Source: an uncultured Collinsella sp. (GTDB lineage Bacteria > Actinomycetota > Coriobacteriia > Coriobacteriales > Coriobacteriaceae). From it: DNA of 19,570 nucleotides. Shown here one piece after another: positions 13,990 through 19,570 of this stretch. The notes under the pieces are model-generated. The model made no database searches. It was not told the DNA's origin and worked only from the letters and a program-made list of their open reading frames with translations. Numbering within the stretch: the first letter of the stretch is position 1; each line of letters begins with the position of its first letter. The position numbers were made by a program, and so were the translations under genes. The DNA is taken from positions 1 through 19,570 of the forward strand of contig CABUJL010000026.1 in the NCBI GenBank assembly GCA_902491915.1. Direction: 5' to 3'.

Positions 13990-15587
13990 TGTCCGAAACC
14001 CTCAATGCCCAGGATATCGCCAAGAAACTGCAGGAGCAGCTCACGAGCCTCTCCGCGACGGTCGATACGCATGAGGTTTCAACGGTCGACGAGGTAGGCG
14101 ACGGCATCGCGCGCGTCTCCGGCCTCAAGAGCGCCATGGCAGGCGAGCTTCTGGAGTTCAAGAGCTCCGATACCGGTGAGACCGTCTTCGGCCTTGCCCA
14201 GAACCTTGACCGTGACGAGGTCGGCGCCGTTCTGTTTGGTGCCGTCGACTCCATCAAGGAAGGCGACGAGTGCCGCACCACTGGCCGCATTATGGATATC
14301 CCCGTGAGCCGTGCCATGCTCGGCCGCGTCGTCAATCCGCTCGGCCAGCCCATCGACGGCCTGGGCGACATCGTCGCCACGCACCGTCGCCCCATCGAGT
14401 TCAAGGCTCCCGGCGTCATCGATCGTACCCCGGTGTGCGAGCCGGTTCAGACCGGTCTGCTCGCTATCGACTCCATGGTGCCTATTGGCCGCGGTCAGCG
14501 TGAGCTCATCATCGGCGACCGCCAGACCGGTAAGACCGCCATCGCCATCGACGCTATCCTCAACCAGCGCGGCAAGGGCATGGTCTGCATCTATGTCGCC
14601 ATCGGCCAGAAGGCCTCCACGGTTGCCAACATCCGCGAGACCCTCGCTCAGCACGGTGCGCTCGACTACACCATCATCGTTTCGGCCACCGCTGCCGATT
14701 CCGCCCCTATGCAGTACATCGCGCCTATGGCCGGTGCCGCTATCGGCGAGTTCTTCATGTACAACGGCGAGGACGGTAAGCCCGCCAGCGAGACCAACCC
14801 CGGCGGCCACGTGCTCGTCATCTACGACGACCTGTCCAAGCAGGCTGTGGCCTACCGTCAGATGTCGCTGACGCTGCATCGTCCGCCCGGACGCGAGGCC
14901 TATCCTGGCGACATCTTCTACCTGCACTCTCGTCTGCTCGAGCGTGCCGTCAAGATGTCCAAGAAGAACGGTTACGGCTCCATGACGGCACTGCCGATCA
15001 TCGAGACCCAGGACGGCGACGTCTCGGCCTACATTCCGACCAACGTCATTTCCATTACCGATGGTCAGATTTACCTGCAGTCCGAGCTCTTCTTCCAGGG
15101 TCAGCGCCCGGCAGTCGACGTGGGCATCTCCGTGTCCCGCGTCGGTGGCGATGCGCAGACCAAGGCCATGAAGCAGGTCGCCGGCAACCTCCGTCTGGAC
15201 CTCGCTTCCTATCAGGAGCTCGCTGGCTTTACCCAGTTCGGCTCCGACCTCGACGAGGCTACTCAGAAGCAGCTGACCCATGGTGCCCGCATGACCGAGC
15301 TCCTGAAGCAGCCGCGTTACAAGCCGTTTGAGGTTGGCGAGCAGATCGTTACGCTGTTCGCTGGCAACGAGGGCTTCCTGGATGACCTGGAAATCTCCGA
15401 CGTGCTGCCCTTCCGTGCCGAGCTCATCGAGTACATGGACAATGGCTTTGGCTCGCTGCTCGACAAGGTTCGCGCCAAGAAGATTGACGATGACACCAAG
15501 GCTGAGCTCCTGCGCGTCATCGGCGACTTTAAGCAGCAGTTCATGGCTAAGCACCATGCCGATACGACTGGATCAGAGGAGAACTAA
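13989..15587 (+). CDS. atpA: ATP synthase F1 subunit alpha
   Basis: Non-catalytic nucleotide-binding subunit of the F1 head. It is 532 residues, about 20 longer than typical because of a polar C-terminal tail after FKQQFMAKHH. Walker A is GDRQTGKT (176-183). The signature region VGISVSRVGGDAQTKAMK holds the arginine finger R384, which reaches into the catalytic site of beta. The N-terminal beta-barrel includes GDGIARVSGL and GRVVNPLGQPIDG. ATG 13989 overlaps the atpH stop by one base, with GGAGG (13976-13980) eight bases upstream. A gap of five bases leads to atpG. Confidence 0.98.
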   Translation: MSETLNAQDIAKKLQEQLTSLSATVDTHEVSTVDEVGDGIARVSGLKSAMAGELLEFKSSDTGETVFGLAQNLDRDEVGAVLFGAVDSIKEGDECRTTGRIMDIPVSRAMLGRVVNPLGQPIDGLGDIVATHRRPIEFKAPGVIDRTPVCEPVQTGLLAIDSMVPIGRGQRELIIGDRQTGKTAIAIDAILNQRGKGMVCIYVAIGQKASTVANIRETLAQHGALDYTIIVSATAADSAPMQYIAPMAGAAIGEFFMYNGEDGKPASETNPGGHVLVIYDDLSKQAVAYRQMSLTLHRPPGREAYPGDIFYLHSRLLERAVKMSKKNGYGSMTALPIIETQDGDVSAYIPTNVISITDGQIYLQSELFFQGQRPAVDVGISVSRVGGDAQTKAMKQVAGNLRLDLASYQELAGFTQFGSDLDEATQKQLTHGARMTELLKQPRYKPFEVGEQIVTLFAGNEGFLDDLEISDVLPFRAELIEYMDNGFGSLLDKVRAKKIDDDTKAELLRVIGDFKQQFMAKHHADTTGSEEN

Positions 15588-15592
15588 GCCCT

Positions 15593-16500
15593 ATGGCCAA
15601 CCTTCGCGACATTAAGAAGCGAATCTCCTCGGTTACCACGACCAAGCAGATCACGCGCACGATGGAGATGGTCTCTACGGCCAAGATCCGTCGTGCCCTC
15701 GATCGCTCCAAGCAGGCCGAGCCCTATAAGGAGGCGCTGACCGACGTCATGTTGACGGTCGCCGGCGACGCCTCCTGTTCGGGCACCGATCCCATGCTGC
15801 AGAAGCATGAGAGTGTCAAGCATGGCCTGATTGTCGTTATTGCCTCGGACCGCGGCCTTGCCGGCGGTTTCAATACGACGGTGGAGCGCACGGCCGAAAA
15901 GCTCGCCGCTTCTTGGGCGAACGACGGCATCGAGTGCGAGATCATCGCGTGCGGGCGTAAGCCGGCCACGTATTTCCGTGACCGCGCAAACGTTGTCATG
16001 CACTTTGAGGGCAACTCCTCTGAGCCCGATTTCAATCAGGCCCGCATGATCTCCTCTCATATCTGCGATGCGTATCGTGCCGGTGAGCTTGACCGTGTCG
16101 AGCTTGTCTACCACCACGCCAAGAACCGCGTGGATCAGGAGCTTCGCGTCGAGCATCTGTTGCCGCTCGACCCCGAGATGATCGCTATGGCCCACGGTCC
16201 GCGTAAGAACGAGACCGACGCCCCTAAGCGCATCTCGTCCACGTTCGAGTTCGTGCCCTCTCCCGAGCATGTTCTCGGCAAGCTTGTGCCGTCTTATATC
16301 CTGACGGTCATCTACCAGGCCCTGATCGATTCGGCGGCTGCTGAGCAGGGTGCACGCCGCAAGGCCATGCACTCCGCGACGGAAAACGCCACCGCGATCA
16401 TCTCGACCCTTACCCGCACGTATAGTCGCGTGCGCCAGGCTTCGATCACGACCGAGATTAACGAGATCGTCGGCGGAGCCTCAGCATTGGAGGAACAGTA

Positions 16501-16501
<1 letters not shown>
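15593..16501 (+). CDS. atpG: ATP synthase F1 subunit gamma
   Basis: The rotating central shaft. It is 302 residues, normal to slightly long. Conserved ends are visible: the N-terminal helix RDIKKRISSVTTTKQITRTM followed by EMVSTAKIRRALDR, and the C-terminal helix with KAMHSATENA, then QASITTEINEIVGGASALEE. The middle Rossmann-like part contains VVIASDRGLAGGFNTT. ATG 15593 has AGAGGAG about 11 bases upstream. Its TAA stop shares one base with the atpD start. Confidence 0.97.
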
Positions 16502-17940
<1,439 letters not shown>

Positions 17941-17943
17941 GTT

Positions 17944-18336
17944 ATGCGTATCCGCATCGTGTGCCCCGTGAGCTGCGCCTATGAGGGCGACGCTGCGTTT
18001 GTGTCGATTCCGTCCACGGATGGCGAGTTTGGCGTCCTGCCCGCTCACTCCAGCGAGATCTGCACGATCGACCGCGGTTACGTTCGCGTTTCCGATAAGG
18101 CCATGGGCACTGTCGACCACACGTTTGCCGTGGCCGGCGGCTATGCCCAGGTTGCGGACGATGTCGTGACCGTTCTCGCCGAGCGCGCTTGCGATTTGGC
18201 GACCGTCGATGCCGACAAGCTTAAAGCTGATATTCAAGGTTTTGAAGAGAAGCTGGGTAATTTGTCGGAGGATGATGCACGCCGCGCCTACCTCTATAAT
18301 GAAATCGCATGGTGTAAGCTCAAGCTTGCCCAATAG
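17944..18336 (+). CDS. atpC: ATP synthase F1 subunit epsilon
   Basis: Couples the shaft to the c-ring and can brake ATP hydrolysis. It is 130 residues. The N-terminal beta-sandwich shows VSIPSTDGEFGVLPAHSSE and FAVAGGYAQVADDVVTVLAE. The C-terminal helical hairpin includes DDARRAYLYNEIAW, where DARRA partly matches the DxxRA of ATP-sensing epsilon subunits; whether it binds ATP is open. ATG 17944 follows the atpD stop by three bases, with GGGAG in the end of atpD. This is the last atp gene; a strong terminator starts 37 bases later. Confidence 0.95.
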   Translation: MRIRIVCPVSCAYEGDAAFVSIPSTDGEFGVLPAHSSEICTIDRGYVRVSDKAMGTVDHTFAVAGGYAQVADDVVTVLAERACDLATVDADKLKADIQGFEEKLGNLSEDDARRAYLYNEIAWCKLKLAQ

Positions 18337-18372
18337 TCAAACGATTTAGCGTTCGACCATTTGCGAACACAT

Positions 18373-18411
18373 CATGCCCGGGATGGCCCAGCCATCCCGG
18401 GCATGCTTTTT
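18373..18411 (+). terminator. Strong intrinsic terminator between atpC and murA
   Basis: A perfect 15-bp stem (18373-18387 with 18391-18405) closes a three-base loop and is followed by C and TTTTT (18407-18411). It should end atp transcription. Unusually, the murA ribosome-binding site begins at the very next base. A second small stem (GTTCG 18351-18355 with CGAAC 18364-18368) lies just upstream. Confidence 0.9.
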
Positions 18412-18424
18412 GAAAGGGTAGACC

Positions 18425-19570
18425 TTGGATATTATCCGCGTTGAGGGTGGCCACGCCATCGGAGGCTCCGTGCCCGTTTCGGGCGCCAAGAACTCCGCGC
18501 TCAAACTCATGGCGGCAACGCTTCTGGCGCCGGGCAAGACGACGCTGCAGAACGTGCCCGATATTTCCGATGTCCACGTGATGGGCAAGGTGCTCAAGGG
18601 CATGGGCGCTACGATCGATGTTCTCGACGAGCACACGCTCGAGATTGATACCTCTCAGGTCGATTCTTGGGAGGCCCCCTACGAGCTCGTTGCCAAGATG
18701 CGTGCTTCCACAGCCGTGATGGGACCCCTGCTGGGTCGCTTCCATCGCGCCAAGATCGCCATGCCGGGCGGCTGCAACCTGGGTGCTCGCAAGATCGATA
18801 TGCACATTCTTGGTCTTGAGGCCCTGGGCGTTGAGTTCGATACCGCCCACGGTTACATCAACGCTAATGCGCCCCAAGGTCTGCGCGGTACCACCGTCAC
18901 GCTCGAGTTCGCCAGTGTCGGTGCGACCGAGAACCTCATTATGGCATCTGTGCGCGCGAAGGGTACCACGGTTATCGACAATGCCGCCCGCGAGCCCGAG
19001 ATCGTCGATCTCGCCAACATGCTCAACGAGATGGGCGCTAAGATTGTCGGCGCCGGTACGCCTGTCGTGACCATCGAGGGCGTGGAAGAGCTGCATCCCG
19101 TTACCCATCGCGTAGTGGGCGACCGCATCGAGGCCGGTACCTTTATCGTTGCCGGTGCGTTGATGGCCGACGATCGCGGTGTCGACGTCACGGGTTTTTG
19201 CCCCATTCACTTGGGCATGGTGCTCAAGAAGATGGAGCTCATGGGTATCGACTGCGAGCGCGTCGAGGATGGCGTCCATGTAAACCGTGCCGAGCGTATC
19301 AAGCCGGTCGACATCCAGACGCTTCCGTTCCCCGGCTTCCCGACGGACATGCAGGCGCAGATTATGGTGCTCTCCGCCCTTGCCGATGGTAGCTCCGTTA
19401 TCACCGAGAACATCTTCGAGAATCGCTTTATGTTTGCCTCTGAGCTGGTGCGCATGGGTGCCGACATTCGTATCGAGAGCCATCATGCCATGATTCATGG
19501 CGTCAAGGGCTTCTCAGGTGCACAGGTTACCTCGCCCGATCTGCGTGGCGGAGCGGCCCTCGTCGTAGCG
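18425..19570 (+). CDS. murA: UDP-N-acetylglucosamine 1-carboxyvinyltransferase (3' end outside window)
   Basis: Transfers enolpyruvate from PEP to UDP-GlcNAc, the first committed step of peptidoglycan synthesis. The start is TTG 18425, with GAAAGGG (18412-18418) six bases upstream; from there the protein matches MurA from its first residues (DIIRVEGGHAIGGSVPVSGA). Visible active-site residues are K22 in SGAKNSALK, C117 in MPGGCNLGARKIDMH, and D308 in PFPGFPTDMQAQ. Cys117 is the residue alkylated by fosfomycin, so the enzyme is of the sensitive type. The 382 residues present are open to the window edge; about 35-40 are missing. Placement after atpC is common in Gram-positive bacteria. Confidence 0.96.
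   Translation, partial: MDIIRVEGGHAIGGSVPVSGAKNSALKLMAATLLAPGKTTLQNVPDISDVHVMGKVLKGMGATIDVLDEHTLEIDTSQVDSWEAPYELVAKMRASTAVMGPLLGRFHRAKIAMPGGCNLGARKIDMHILGLEALGVEFDTAHGYINANAPQGLRGTTVTLEFASVGATENLIMASVRAKGTTVIDNAAREPEIVDLANMLNEMGAKIVGAGTPVVTIEGVEELHPVTHRVVGDRIEAGTFIVAGALMADDRGVDVTGFCPIHLGMVLKKMELMGIDCERVEDGVHVNRAERIKPVDIQTLPFPGFPTDMQAQIMVLSALADGSSVITENIFENRFMFASELVRMGADIRIESHHAMIHGVKGFSGAQVTSPDLRGGAALVVA

Noticed and set aside
14079..15557. 492-codon minus-strand frame opposite atpA
   Set aside because: Shadow frame caused by third-position G/C bias; atpA has all its motifs.
18320..19498. 392-codon minus-strand frame opposite murA
   Set aside because: The plus strand encodes MurA with its active-site Lys, Cys and Asp; the minus frame is a shadow.

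Overview
The window is high-GC, tightly packed bacterial DNA. Its likely source is a gut Coriobacteriia species (Actinomycetota), and Collinsella or a close relative fits best. This rests on three things: a sortase-anchored stalk built from streptococcal-pilin-type repeats, an actinobacterial style of RF1 (GPGGQxVNTT), and a complete F-type atp operon running directly into murA. The genus is inferred, not proven. Every intact gene reads on the + strand.

Layout. (1) Bases 2-3448: the 3' part of a large cell-wall-anchored protein with nine tandem isopeptide-type domains, closed by a strong terminator. (2) 3530-3950: a small minus-strand gene that looks frameshifted, with a perfect 38-bp palindrome upstream. 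(3) 4198-7208: prfA (RF1) and prmC (the methyltransferase that modifies release factors). They are separated by about 690 bp of terminator, REP-like inverted repeats and an AT-rich structured island. PrmC carries a roughly 120-residue Ala/Glu-rich insertion. (4) 7284-7968: a HigBA-like toxin-antitoxin pair with its own promoter and candidate operator. (5) 8117-11186: tsaC (tRNA t6A synthesis), glpK (glycerol kinase) and upp (uracil salvage). (6) 11468-18336: the ATP synthase operon, in the order small membrane protein, a, c, b, delta, alpha, gamma, beta, epsilon. Genes are a few bases apart or overlapping, except for a 124-bp gap before the c subunit. (7) 18373-18411: a strong hairpin terminator abutting the ribosome-binding site of murA. 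MurA starts at TTG and runs off the window end.

Together these are mostly housekeeping functions: translation termination and its modification, tRNA modification, nucleotide salvage, energy conversion and the first step of peptidoglycan synthesis. The accessory elements are the adhesin, the broken minus-strand gene, the REP-like island and the toxin-antitoxin module. I saw no convincing wholly new system. The most unusual points are the PrmC insertion, a signal-peptide-like N-terminus on ATP synthase subunit b, the REP-like and structured island between prfA and prmC, and the terminator hairpin placed directly in front of murA.
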